The notes: a model not told the origin generated them from the sequence alone. DNA of 64,000 nt from Bacteroides mediterraneensis (GCF_025993685.1 NZ_DAJPEN010000001.1:496001-560000), one strand, 5' to 3'; counted from the stretch's first letter, positions 26,021 through 34,162 are shown. Made by a program: numbers and translations.

Positions 26021-27811
26021 ATGATGCAAATGAACCGATTGTTTGTTGCTCTTTTGGGCAGCATGTTATTCTTGATGTCGTGCGACCGCACGGAGGATAT
26101 TTCTATATCGAAGAAGGAGGACTTTACGTTGGAGTGTGCCAAATCTGCTTGGTCGCAGGACAGTCGTGCGGTAGTGGATGACGAAGGTATCGGCTGTTTT
26201 GAGGAAGGCGACCGCATTGATGTGTGGACGAAAGTCGGAGAAGGAACTTCCAACGTCTGGTTGCAGTATGAAGGTGGAAGGTGGACTCCTTCTTTGAAAC
26301 GGGTGAATAACGGACAAGGAACGTGGACTTTGTCGGCCTTGTTTCCGGTTTTGTCACAGCCAGTAGGGGATGCGACCCGTCGGATTCTTAATTTGCCGCT
26401 GAATCAGAGCATTGCAGTAAATAAGCAGGAGGCAGATATTCTTTTTGCCCAAACAACTGTAGGGTCGGAAGAGAGTTCCGCCAAGCTGTTGTTCAAGCAT
26501 GCCTTGCATCAGATTAATATTCATCTGAAAGGAACTGTTCCGGAGAATTTGGAACTGAAGATACGGAGTTGTACGAATGGTGAGATTTCTCTGGTGGATG
26601 GAAGTGTGAACTTATCATCCAAGAAAAGTTATTATTGGATTACACCTCTGAAGACAGCAGAGCATACGTATTCAGCCATTATTCTTCCGCAAGATGCCTC
26701 GGATTATCAGAAGGGAGACGGATTGCTTCGTTTGACTTATGGCGAGAAAGAAATTTCTTATTCGCTTGATTCAGAAGTGCAATCGTTCAAACCAGGAATG
26801 CAGACTACGTTGAACTTGACCCTGAAGTCTGGAGATACAGGTGTAGATGATGAGGTAGTAGATACAGAATTTGCCAATCAGACCCGGTGGGTGTATGGTA
26901 TAAATTCTCCGGCTTGTCCAGGGATAGATGAACTTCAAACTTACCCAGACTGGATGTCAAGTTTTCCGGATGGGGTATGGTTCCGGTATGAGTATAATGG
27001 TTTACCTGATAATGTGACTTATCTTACTTGGAAAGAAAATTGCGGCTGGTATGATTGCAACAAGACTATCGACTATAAAGGAGGAGATAACAATATGTGT
27101 TGGGCTGCTACTGCATCCAATTTGCTTCATTGGTGGTTGGAGCATAATAGTAAATACGTGGAAGCATACGAGGCTGTACATCCGGAGAGTTCTTGTCCTA
27201 AGGAATATCGTCGGATGACAGAAAATGACCAGAACCATAGTGATATATTCGCATTCTTCAAGAATTCTTTTCCGAATTTAGGAAGTTGGGAAACAGGAGG
27301 TGTCAATTGGTTCATTAATGGTGACGGCCAAAAATTGAATGCAAATTACAATACGGATTTTAAAGGCTTTTTTAGTGAGGTGTTTTCGAAAGATAATGTA
27401 GTGGCTACGGACACTTACAATATGTCAAAAAAGAACTTTAACAATTGGATGAAGGATGCTTTTCGAAACCATAAAGCAATCGGTTTTTCTGTATATGGCT
27501 TTGCTAATGCAAATGAAGGACTTCATGCTATGACCATTTGGGGGGCTGAATTTGATGCAGAGGGTAATGTGGCTTATTTGTATTTTTGTGATAACAATTC
27601 GGCAGATCAGGATCCCAATTATGGTGCAGTCAAACGGTTTAAGGTCGTGTACCAACTGGCTGGAGCATCTGGAGATAAGACAAGAGAGACTTTTTTGGCT
27701 CCATTGGACAAACTTGATGGAACACCTACGAAGAGAACATCAACGATATGTTCGTTGACTTTAGTAGACTTACGGCAGGATATATGGCGGAAAGCTTTTC
27801 CTGGAGTATAA
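26021..27811 (+). CDS. Lipoprotein with fimbrillin-like domain fused to IdeS/Mac-type cysteine protease
   Basis: Two-domain surface lipoprotein of about 596 residues. A lipobox (LFLMSC) follows the signal peptide. Residues of about 30-270 resemble the fimbrillin/Mfa-like fold, with the paired blocks LLFKHALHQINIHLKG and FKPGMQTTLNLTLK. The C-terminal part (about 285-595) matches the IdeS/Mac cysteine endopeptidase family: NNMCWAATASNLLHWWLEHN with nucleophile C360, EGLHAMTIWGAEFD with H502, and YFCDNNSADQD with D524. Streptococcal IdeS cleaves IgG; substrate here is unknown. The ORF also opens at TTG 26018; ATG 26021, 26024 and 26030 are alternatives. A fimbrillin-like gene follows 31 bases later. 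Confidence 0.87.
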   Translation: MMQMNRLFVALLGSMLFLMSCDRTEDISISKKEDFTLECAKSAWSQDSRAVVDDEGIGCFEEGDRIDVWTKVGEGTSNVWLQYEGGRWTPSLKRVNNGQGTWTLSALFPVLSQPVGDATRRILNLPLNQSIAVNKQEADILFAQTTVGSEESSAKLLFKHALHQINIHLKGTVPENLELKIRSCTNGEISLVDGSVNLSSKKSYYWITPLKTAEHTYSAIILPQDASDYQKGDGLLRLTYGEKEISYSLDSEVQSFKPGMQTTLNLTLKSGDTGVDDEVVDTEFANQTRWVYGINSPACPGIDELQTYPDWMSSFPDGVWFRYEYNGLPDNVTYLTWKENCGWYDCNKTIDYKGGDNNMCWAATASNLLHWWLEHNSKYVEAYEAVHPESSCPKEYRRMTENDQNHSDIFAFFKNSFPNLGSWETGGVNWFINGDGQKLNANYNTDFKGFFSEVFSKDNVVATDTYNMSKKNFNNWMKDAFRNHKAIGFSVYGFANANEGLHAMTIWGAEFDAEGNVAYLYFCDNNSADQDPNYGAVKRFKVVYQLAGASGDKTRETFLAPLDKLDGTPTKRTSTICSLTLVDLRQDIWRKAFPGV

Positions 27812-27842
27812 TAATGATAAATAATTGAAATAGAATAATAAA

Positions 27843-28718
27843 ATGAAAAAGAATTGTTTTTATGTACTTGTAGCTGCCGCATGGATAGCGGTATCTTGTA
27901 CAACCAATGAAATCCCAACCCAGTCATCTTCTAATCAGGCTATTACGATTGTGGCGGATGTTTCTCCCCAATCACGTGTGCCACAGTTGAATTCGGATGG
28001 TAGTGGCAGTTTTAGCAAAGGGGATGTAATGACATTATGTGTTACAAAAGCAGATGCCAATAAAACTTCTCTGGATTACGCATATCAGAAGGATGAAATA
28101 ACATGGGGCGGATTGAATTTACCGGAAAGTACCAGTCAGGTGCAGATGGCGGCTTGTTATCCGAAGCAGACCGTCACAGAAAGTGGTACTTTTGAATTTG
28201 ATGTGCTGAAGGCTACTGACAAAGACTTGCTTCTTGCTCCTGTCCAAACGGTGAATGTGGGTACTTCGGAGGCAGTAAACTTGAATTTTGTGCATGCGTT
28301 GCATCGCTTGGATGTGACCTTTACTCCGGGAGATGGTTATTCGGCAGATGCTTTGAAGAATTTATCGCTTTTGGTGAAAGCTCATACGCAGTGTACAGTA
28401 GATGCTTTTCAAGGAAAAATAAGAGAAGTGAAGTCTGATAAAGGTCAGTACACTTCTACCGGTGCATCTGCTTCATTTTATGTGATTCCTCAAGCTACTA
28501 CAGAAATTACTTTGGATGTAACGGTGGGTGGACAGCATAAGTCTTTTACACTGAGTGAATTGTTTACCCAGTTGGGTAAGCCCCAAACAGACTTGAAAGG
28601 TGGTGCCAAATGTACCATTACCTTGAAAGTGGGCCGTGAAGGCATCGTGGTAGAAAGCGGTTCTATCGGTGCGTGGGAAAATCAGGTGACTGTAGACGGT
28701 GAATTGACGATAGGTTAA
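27843..28718 (+). CDS. Fimbrillin-family lipoprotein
   Basis: Surface lipoprotein of 291 residues with a lipobox near residue 19 (WIAVSC). The body shows fimbrillin (Mfa-like) features: RVPQLNSDGSGSFSKGDVMTL near the start (given in part), LNFVHALHRLDVTF in the middle, and a C-terminal strand GSIGAWENQVTVDGELTIG. The N-terminal halves of this protein and of the protease upstream share the FxHALHxxxxxF core, which suggests a common origin. The pair probably forms one operon ended by a strong terminator. Whether it polymerises into a fibre or stays a monomeric surface protein is open. Confidence 0.88.
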   Translation: MKKNCFYVLVAAAWIAVSCTTNEIPTQSSSNQAITIVADVSPQSRVPQLNSDGSGSFSKGDVMTLCVTKADANKTSLDYAYQKDEITWGGLNLPESTSQVQMAACYPKQTVTESGTFEFDVLKATDKDLLLAPVQTVNVGTSEAVNLNFVHALHRLDVTFTPGDGYSADALKNLSLLVKAHTQCTVDAFQGKIREVKSDKGQYTSTGASASFYVIPQATTEITLDVTVGGQHKSFTLSELFTQLGKPQTDLKGGAKCTITLKVGREGIVVESGSIGAWENQVTVDGELTIG

Positions 28719-28742
28719 ACAGAGAATTTATTTATCTTATAG

Positions 28743-28795
28743 AAAACTCCCCTTATTCAGCTTGTGATTGCAAAGGCTGAATAAGGGGAGTTTTT
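28743..28795. terminator. Bidirectional terminator, 18-bp stem
   Basis: AAAACTCCCCTTATTCAG pairs perfectly with CTGAATAAGGGGAGTTTT around a 16-base loop, with T runs in both directions. It separates the fimbrillin gene from the converging flavoprotein gene. Confidence 0.9.
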
Positions 28796-28817
28796 CTTGG
28801 TGGTTCCATTTTCTATT

Positions 28818-29435
28818 TTAGGAGGAAGCATTTCTTTCTATTTCCATGGTTTGCATCTGCTGTTTGGAGGTGCCGAACCGTTTCCCGTAGCGAGTCCAGT
28901 AAATCTCGGCTGCCATGCGGAACAGAGTCTTGGACAAAGGCATTGTGCCGGTCAGGGTGCGGTAGCGACCTGAAGCGATGGACTGGGCCAGTTGGCAGAT
29001 TTTGCGGGTGGCAATGTACTTGAAAGGTGTGTCCAGAATGGCTTCTCCACTTCCCAGCATGAGAATAGACCCCATGGAGTATCCGTTTCGTCGGCAGAAC
29101 AGCTGTATCATGCGGATGGCCACTTCGTTCTGTTCATGTTCCAGAAAGCCACAGTTTATCAGGATAGAGATAAGGGGTTTACGGGCTGGCGGATAAGCTT
29201 CCAAAGTCTTGAGAAATTGGAGAAAACCGCTTGGAAGGGCATCTGCATACAGCGGGAAGACGAACAATACCTGTGTATAGTCGTTTATCTCCTTACAAAG
29301 GCTGAGGTAATTTCTGGGAGTAACAGAGCGGTAAACCGCTTCGTGCGGATAATGCTTCATAAAAATCTCCGCATAACGCTTTGAATTTGATTTAGGAGCT
29401 CTTGGGCTGCCGTTCAGTATCAGTATTTTTTCCAT
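28818..29435 (-). CDS. NAD(P)H-dependent FMN reductase-like flavoprotein
   Basis: Flavodoxin-fold protein of 205 residues. The FMN phosphate loop is visible as ILNGSPRAPKSNSKRYAE at the N-terminus, and the second flavin loop as VFPLYADALPSGFLQFL near residue 82. The C-terminal 50 residues are basic and unlike typical family members. It overlaps the upstream gene by 16 bases, so the two are translated as a pair. The partner carries the Cys motif but no phosphate loop, which suggests the two proteins act together. Substrate unknown. Confidence 0.85.
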   Translation of the reverse strand: MEKILILNGSPRAPKSNSKRYAEIFMKHYPHEAVYRSVTPRNYLSLCKEINDYTQVLFVFPLYADALPSGFLQFLKTLEAYPPARKPLISILINCGFLEHEQNEVAIRMIQLFCRRNGYSMGSILMLGSGEAILDTPFKYIATRKICQLAQSIASGRYRTLTGTMPLSKTLFRMAAEIYWTRYGKRFGTSKQQMQTMEIERNASS

Positions 29436-29935
29436 TTTTCCAGTGTCTTTTTTACCGTGTCGTTTACCATGGCTTCGGTGGTAAATATAATCTCGTGCTG
29501 GGCAAAACTCATGTTGCAGGCATTGCGGACCACTAATTGCCGGAAAATGTCACGTTCTTCTTCGTCCGTATCGCCGTAAGCAATAATGGTGGCTTGTTTG
29601 AGTTTCACGTCGCGTTGCACATGGTGCGTTTCGCCTTGATGGATGCGTATGAAGGCCTGTTGCACAGGGATGGCTCGTTCGAGCATGGTTTTCATGGGAG
29701 TGTCGTAGCCTCCATAGGCCAGACGGCTCACATATAGTACGGCATCACTTTGGGCAATGCAGGGATAAATTTGAGTGGCTTCGTCGCGGATGACACATTG
29801 TCCCGGAGTTTTCGTCCAACATCCGAAACATCCCATGCAATTCGCAATTTTCAAAGAAGACAAATCGAAATAGCGGATGTCTTCCTTGGGCTGGAGAGTA
29901 ATGTCCAGCGGTCTGTCGCTCATTATCAGTTTCAT
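29420..29935 (-). CDS. Flavodoxin-like protein with CxxCFGCW motif
   Basis: Protein of 171 residues related to iron-sulfur flavoprotein/FMN reductases. It shows NCMGCFGCWTKTPGQCVIRDE near residue 32 (given in part) and the loop VLYVSRLAYGGYDTPMKTML near 88. The usual N-terminal phosphate loop GSPR is absent: the protein begins with MKLIMSDRP. An in-frame stop lies four codons upstream, so this is not a missed start. The same short N-terminus with the Cys motif is, as far as I recall, common in this subfamily, so a frameshift is unlikely. It is first in a two-gene operon with the FMN reductase-like gene. Confidence 0.78.
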   Translation of the reverse strand: MKLIMSDRPLDITLQPKEDIRYFDLSSLKIANCMGCFGCWTKTPGQCVIRDEATQIYPCIAQSDAVLYVSRLAYGGYDTPMKTMLERAIPVQQAFIRIHQGETHHVQRDVKLKQATIIAYGDTDEEERDIFRQLVVRNACNMSFAQHEIIFTTEAMVNDTVKKTLEKWKKY

Positions 29936-29960
29936 GTAATCATTTCATTTTTAGGAACAG

Positions 29961-29984
29961 AACATTTCCCGCACAGGAAATGTT
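29961..29984. promoter_or_regulatory. Perfect inverted repeat, likely operator
   Basis: AACATTTCC and GGAAATGTT, 9-bp perfect arms with a 6-base centre, lie between the divergent flavoprotein pair and the SDR. The repeat ends 14 bases before the SDR -7 element, overlapping the -33 region. The binding protein is unknown; the AraC regulator at 30833 is a candidate only by proximity. Confidence 0.6.
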
Positions 29985-29997
29985 TGATGAAATTTCT

Positions 29998-30005
29998 TAC
30001 TTTTG
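29998..30005 (+). promoter_or_regulatory. Promoter -7 element for SDR at 30069
   Basis: TACTTTTG matches TAnnTTTG, with an AU-rich leader of about 57 bases before the SDR start. Confidence 0.65.
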
Positions 30006-30068
30006 CAGTGTATAAGAAAAATTGGGAATTATACGGAAAAATAGAAAAATTAAAAGAATATACGTTTT

Positions 30069-30845
30069 ATGAATCGGGTGATAGTAGTGACAGGCGGTGC
30101 CGGGGGCATCGGCCGTTGTATTGTGGAATATTTTGCTTCTCAAGGCGATAAAGTGTATTTTGTGGATTGTGACCGGGAAGCGATGCTGGTTGAAGTGGAA
30201 AAAATGCGTAGGCAAGGGAAAAATGTGGCGGGATTTTCCGGTGACATTTCCGAGAAGGAAGTGCTGGAGGAATTTGCGGATTGGGTGCTTCGGGAACAGC
30301 CGGAAGGTATCCACTGTTTGATTAACAATGCGTGTCTGATGCATGGAGGAATTCTGGAAGGATGCGATTATGAGGATTTTCTATATGTGCAGCGTGTGGG
30401 AGTAGCCGCTCCTTTTATGCTGTCCAAATTGTTTAAGGAGCATTTCCAAGGACTTGGTTCCATTGTGAACCTTTCCTCTACCCGTGCTTTCCAGTCGCAG
30501 CCGAATACCGAGAGTTATACGGCAGCCAAAGGAGGCATTACGGCGTTGACACATGCCTTGGCTGTAAGTCTGTCGGGAGTGGCACGCGTCAATTCGATTG
30601 CTCCCGGATGGATTGACACGGGGGCTTACCATAAAGAAGAGGCGTATCAACCGGTGTATAGTCAAGGGGACTTGAAGCAACATCCTTCGGGTAGAGTGGG
30701 AGAGCCTATGGACATTGTGCGGGTGGTGGCTTTCCTTTGTGACGAACGTAACTCTTTCATCAACGGAGAGAATATCACGGTGGATGGAGGGATGAGCCGG
30801 CTGATGATATACCACAATGATTGTGGCTGGAGTTACAATCCTTGA
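30069..30845 (+). CDS. Short-chain dehydrogenase/reductase
   Basis: NAD(P)-dependent oxidoreductase of 258 residues. It has TGGAGGIGRCI (cofactor loop near residue 8), NNAC in place of the usual NNAG near 88, catalytic Ser in NLSSTRAF, and YTAAKGG (Tyr and Lys near 152-156). The C-terminal GENITVDGGMSRLMIYHNDCGW resembles sugar- or polyol-type SDRs. It overlaps the 3' end of the converging AraC gene by 13 bases. It is divergent from the flavoprotein pair across a palindromic operator, which hints at shared control. Substrate unknown. Confidence 0.9.
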   Translation: MNRVIVVTGGAGGIGRCIVEYFASQGDKVYFVDCDREAMLVEVEKMRRQGKNVAGFSGDISEKEVLEEFADWVLREQPEGIHCLINNACLMHGGILEGCDYEDFLYVQRVGVAAPFMLSKLFKEHFQGLGSIVNLSSTRAFQSQPNTESYTAAKGGITALTHALAVSLSGVARVNSIAPGWIDTGAYHKEEAYQPVYSQGDLKQHPSGRVGEPMDIVRVVAFLCDERNSFINGENITVDGGMSRLMIYHNDCGWSYNP

Positions 30846-31744
30846 GATGCTTGAACTCCGCTTTTGTCTTCTTTGCCTTTTCTTTCTTTCCGCATCCGGA
30901 ATTTCAGCGGGGAGAGTCCGGTTTTCCGGATGAAGAATTTGCCGAATACCGACTGGTCGGAGAATCCCAGGTAGTCGGCTATTTCCTTGATATCCATGTC
31001 GGTACATTCCAGTAGTTTCCGGGCATCTGCACACAGGAGTTCCGACACATGGAAGCAGACGGTATGCCCTGTCAGCTCTTTGACGATACGGGAAAGATAG
31101 GTGGTTGAGATATGGAGTTGGTCGGCATAGAACTGGATGGTGTGTGCCTCCCGGTAATGGTGTACCAGCAGTTTCTTGAAATTGCGGAAAATCTCGTTGG
31201 AACGTTTTACGCAGACTGGAGTATTCCGGTTTTCCTGGCAGAGGGCATCCGTGATTTGCAGGAGAAGAAAACTGCACAGATGGCGGATGATTCCGTCCTG
31301 ATACAGCTGCATGGCTTTCAGCTGTTCCGAAAAGAGTGACATCGTTTTTTGCATGTATTTAGCGGATGCATCTTGAAGGCGGAAAATGGGCAGCTGGTAG
31401 TTGCCCAGGTAGCGGGCCACCTGATTGTACACGGGTTGTCCGTCGGGCAGGCTGTCAAAATAATCGGGATTGATGTACAGGGCCGACATGGAGAAATCGG
31501 GGCTGGCATTGGACAGCACACTCTCGGTACTGGGGGTAAGTACCAGCAGCTGGTTGGCGGAAAGCGTATAGCGATGGAAGGCATCGGTGATGGCCGTTGT
31601 TCCGTTTGTGACGAGCAGGAAGAAGAATCCTTGTTTTATGACGATGGAGTTTGTCTGAAAATGGGGATGCTTTATTGGGGCAAACAAGGTGTTTCCAGCC
31701 TTTTGGCCCGATTCTTTCATGATATCAGTCAGTAGCCTGTTCAT
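30833..31744 (-). CDS. AraC-family transcriptional regulator
   Basis: Regulator of about 303 residues. The N-terminal cupin-like sensing domain (about 1-170) is followed by two helix-turn-helix units at the C-terminus: IQFYADQLHISTTYLSRIVK and MDIKEIADYLGFSDQSVFGKF. The start at 31744 is chosen because the longer ORF (31792) crosses a -7 element at 31762-31769. It is convergent with the SDR gene and transcribed from its own promoter. Likely targets are the neighbouring SDR and flavoprotein operons; this is inference. A stretch of KERKGKEDKSG at the C-terminus is outside the domain. Confidence 0.9.
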   Translation of the reverse strand: MNRLLTDIMKESGQKAGNTLFAPIKHPHFQTNSIVIKQGFFFLLVTNGTTAITDAFHRYTLSANQLLVLTPSTESVLSNASPDFSMSALYINPDYFDSLPDGQPVYNQVARYLGNYQLPIFRLQDASAKYMQKTMSLFSEQLKAMQLYQDGIIRHLCSFLLLQITDALCQENRNTPVCVKRSNEIFRNFKKLLVHHYREAHTIQFYADQLHISTTYLSRIVKELTGHTVCFHVSELLCADARKLLECTDMDIKEIADYLGFSDQSVFGKFFIRKTGLSPLKFRMRKERKGKEDKSGVQASQGL

Positions 31745-31761
31745 CTTACGTATTTTTTCTA

Positions 31762-31769
31762 CAAATGTA
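31762..31769 (-). promoter_or_regulatory. Promoter -7 element for AraC regulator
   Basis: Minus strand reads TACATTTG, an exact TAnnTTTG match, 17 bases upstream of the chosen start codon. Confidence 0.65.
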
Positions 31770-31867
31770 AGTCTTGTTTCGTTTTCGACCAAAATTAGTT
31801 GCTCTTTTATGATTGAGAAGCGGAAAAATAGACAGAAATTTGCGGCGTTTATAAAAGCAGATGATAT

Positions 31868-33166
31868 ATGAATGTATTTCTTTTTAGACGCTACCTGTTG
31901 TTTTGCGTTTCTTTGTTTGTAAACGCACTTGGAATCGCTTTCATTACCAAGGCTTTGCTGGGTACGTCTCCGATTACGAGTGTGACGTATGTATTGAGTA
32001 TGTTTACTCCTTTGACCATCGGACAGTGGACCATCCTGTTGAATCTTCTGTTTGTGGTGCTGGAACCGTTTCTGATGTCACGCCAGGAATTGAAAGCTGA
32101 TTTGCGGATGTACCTTCTGCAGATTCCCATTTCTTTCTGTTTCGGTACGTTTATCGATATTTGTATGCACTATGTGTTGTTCTGGCTGCACCCGGAAACC
32201 TATGTATATATGATTATTGCCCTGTTGATAGGTTGTGTGATTTTGGCCGTAGGTATCGCACTCGAGGTAAAGGCAAATGCAGCCATGATGGCTGGGGAAT
32301 ATTTTGTGAACGTCATCACAAAAAGGTTCCGTGGAGAGTTCGGCTATGTGAAGCTGGGATTTGATGTGACGCTGGTTGTCTTTGCCTGCTTGTTGTCCTT
32401 GATATTCATGTCGGGAATCTATGGGGTACGTGAAGGAACCGTGATTTCGGCGTTGGTGGTAGGTCCGATTGTGCATTTTGTAAGTCCGTATTATCAATTC
32501 TTGGATAAATGGATTACAGATCCTTCCGTGCGGGAAAAAGCCGCTATGGCTCAAGGACAGCATATTGTAATTACCATTGCGCGTGAGTATGGAAGTGGGG
32601 GGCATCTGCTGGGTGAGATGCTCTCGAAGGAACTCGGTCTTAAGTTGTATGACAAGGAATTTATCCAGCTGGCTGCCCAGCGTAGCGGAATGGATGAGCA
32701 GTACATTGTGAAGAATGAGCAGTCTATCCCTTCTTTCTGGTTGAAATGCATTCTTTCGAAGAACAGTGAACGGCCGCTGGAGTCCAGCCTTTCATCGGAT
32801 GATGTGTTGTTCGTGTCCGAGAGTAAGATTATTCAGGAACTGGCCGCCAAAGAATCCTGTATCATCGTGGGTCGTTGTGCGGATTTCGTATTGAAGGATT
32901 ATCCGAAAGTGTTGAAAGTGTTCTGTTATTCCGATGTGGAAAGCGCGGTGAACCGTTGTGTGGAAGAATATGGCATTGCCCGGGAAAATGCGGAAGCTGA
33001 AATCAGGCGGATAAACCGTAACCGGGTTCATCACTATGAGTATTATACGGGCATGAAATGGGGTGAACCGCATCATTACAATCTGATGCTGAATACCGGA
33101 ACGATTGATTTGAAAACGGCCTGTCAGTTGGTGAAAGGAGTTTATCAGGGCTTGGAGAAAGCTTGA
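31868..33166 (+). CDS. YczE/YitT-like membrane domain fused to cytidylate kinase-like domain
   Basis: Fusion protein of 432 residues. Residues 1-215 hold five to six membrane helices with the GTSPITSVTYVLSM and NAAMMAGEYFVNVI stretches of YczE/YitT-like transporters of unknown substrate. Residues of about 230-430 form a cytoplasmic P-loop kinase of the cytidylate kinase-like family, with ITIAREYGSGGHLLGEMLSKEL, IIVGRCADFVL and NRNRVHHYEYYTGMKWGEPHHYNLMLNT (parts of longer stretches). The P-loop reads REYGSGG in place of a canonical GxxxxGK, as is normal for that family. The final 22 bases overlap the converging beta-lactamase gene. The fusion suggests transport linked to phosphorylation or nucleotide sensing. 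Confidence 0.85.
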   Translation: MNVFLFRRYLLFCVSLFVNALGIAFITKALLGTSPITSVTYVLSMFTPLTIGQWTILLNLLFVVLEPFLMSRQELKADLRMYLLQIPISFCFGTFIDICMHYVLFWLHPETYVYMIIALLIGCVILAVGIALEVKANAAMMAGEYFVNVITKRFRGEFGYVKLGFDVTLVVFACLLSLIFMSGIYGVREGTVISALVVGPIVHFVSPYYQFLDKWITDPSVREKAAMAQGQHIVITIAREYGSGGHLLGEMLSKELGLKLYDKEFIQLAAQRSGMDEQYIVKNEQSIPSFWLKCILSKNSERPLESSLSSDDVLFVSESKIIQELAAKESCIIVGRCADFVLKDYPKVLKVFCYSDVESAVNRCVEEYGIARENAEAEIRRINRNRVHHYEYYTGMKWGEPHHYNLMLNTGTIDLKTACQLVKGVYQGLEKA

Positions 33167-34035
33167 TAAACCATTCCTGAAATGTGTGCGATGATTGCTT
33201 CGGTATGTTCAGGATTTTCCTGAGAATTTTTGACGAATACTACCAATGTATAACGACGTCCGTCTGGAAACAGTACAAATCCGGCATCATTGATTGCAAT
33301 GAGTTGACCGGATTTGTTATAGTCGCCGGTACCGGTTTTGTGTCCTACGGTAACATTTTTATCTTGTAAAGGACGGACTATTCTACTTTTTCCGGTCTGA
33401 CAGGTGATAAGGGATTTTTTTATGAATTCCTGATTTTCCTTGTCAAACAAGGGGCGGGTGAGTAAGGCCTCAATGACTTCTGCGGTGGCGAGAGGCGTAC
33501 TCCAGTTCTGGTAGCAAAGATTCAGGTTGCGGTGCATATCCTCTTCCGTATGCTGAATGAAGAAATCTTTGATACCCAAACTTCGGATGTAACGGTCGGT
33601 CACATCGGGGCCTCCAATAAATCTAAATAAAATGTCGCATGCATTGTTGTCACTCAAATGAAGAGTATATTGCATCAATTGTTTGAGCGAGAATTTCCCT
33701 CCATTGGGGTATTGGTCTCTTAGCGGGCTATATGTATCGCGTTTGAGGTCCGTTTTGCTTACAGTGAGCAGAGTGTCAAAGGATATCCGATGTTTTTCAC
33801 AATAGTTTCCAACAGCTAGCGCTTGATGCAATTTGAATACACTCATCAAGGGATAGTGGTGATTGTTTCCTATGGTGAGCGTATCTTTTCCCTCTGCGAT
33901 AATTGCTACTCCTATTTCTGCCTTTTGCTGTGCGATAAAATGATTAATATTTGAATGTAGTTCTTGAAGACAATTGCTAGCCAAGGAATGGATAGGGAGT
34001 AGGAGTAATAAAAGAATCAGGTAGCTTGTTTTCAT
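33145..34035 (-). CDS. Class A beta-lactamase, CfxA/CepA/CblA-like (subclass A2)
   Basis: Periplasmic serine beta-lactamase of 296 residues that hydrolyses beta-lactam rings. The signal peptide ends near SLASN. Catalytic motifs are SVFK (S65, K68 here; S70 and K73 in Ambler numbering), SDN (128-130), an omega-loop TEEDMHRNLNLCYQNWSTP with candidate general base Glu, and KTG (233-235). The YQNWSTP stretch is typical of the Bacteroides A2 group (CfxA, CepA, CblA). The start at 34035 is chosen because the longer GTG start at 34062 lies on the promoter. It overlaps the preceding fusion gene by 22 bases and stands in an AT-rich accessory stretch. Confidence 0.92.
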   Translation of the reverse strand: MKTSYLILLLLLLPIHSLASNCLQELHSNINHFIAQQKAEIGVAIIAEGKDTLTIGNNHHYPLMSVFKLHQALAVGNYCEKHRISFDTLLTVSKTDLKRDTYSPLRDQYPNGGKFSLKQLMQYTLHLSDNNACDILFRFIGGPDVTDRYIRSLGIKDFFIQHTEEDMHRNLNLCYQNWSTPLATAEVIEALLTRPLFDKENQEFIKKSLITCQTGKSRIVRPLQDKNVTVGHKTGTGDYNKSGQLIAINDAGFVLFPDGRRYTLVVFVKNSQENPEHTEAIIAHISGMVYQAFSKP

Positions 34036-34061
34036 ATTTGTACAGTTAAGATTGATTTGCA

Positions 34062-34069
34062 CAAAGTTA
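34062..34069 (-). promoter_or_regulatory. Promoter -7 element for beta-lactamase
   Basis: Minus strand reads TAACTTTG, an exact TAnnTTTG match 26 bases upstream of the chosen start. No IS-borne promoter is seen. Confidence 0.7.
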
Positions 34070-34115
34070 GCTTTGTTTTTGCTTTGATGAAAATAAGTAG
34101 GCCTGAAGATATAAA

Positions 34116-34162
34116 AAACTGTGTTAGCAAAGTTTATACTTGACCCCTTGCTGACACAGTTT
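34116..34162 (-). terminator. Intrinsic terminator of WG-repeat gene
   Basis: AAACTGTGT-n-AGCAA pairs with TTGCT-n-ACACAGTTT; on the minus strand it is followed by TTTTTT. It lies 63 bases past the WG-repeat gene stop and before the beta-lactamase promoter. Confidence 0.8.

Noticed and set aside
29420..29935. Truncated or frameshifted flavoprotein pseudogene
   Set aside because: An in-frame stop lies just before the start, the reading frame is intact, and the short N-terminus with the Cys motif looks like a real subfamily.
30381..31277. 298-codon minus-strand frame across the SDR/AraC boundary
   Set aside because: Shadow of the two real genes; the translation is Arg/Pro/His-rich without any domain.
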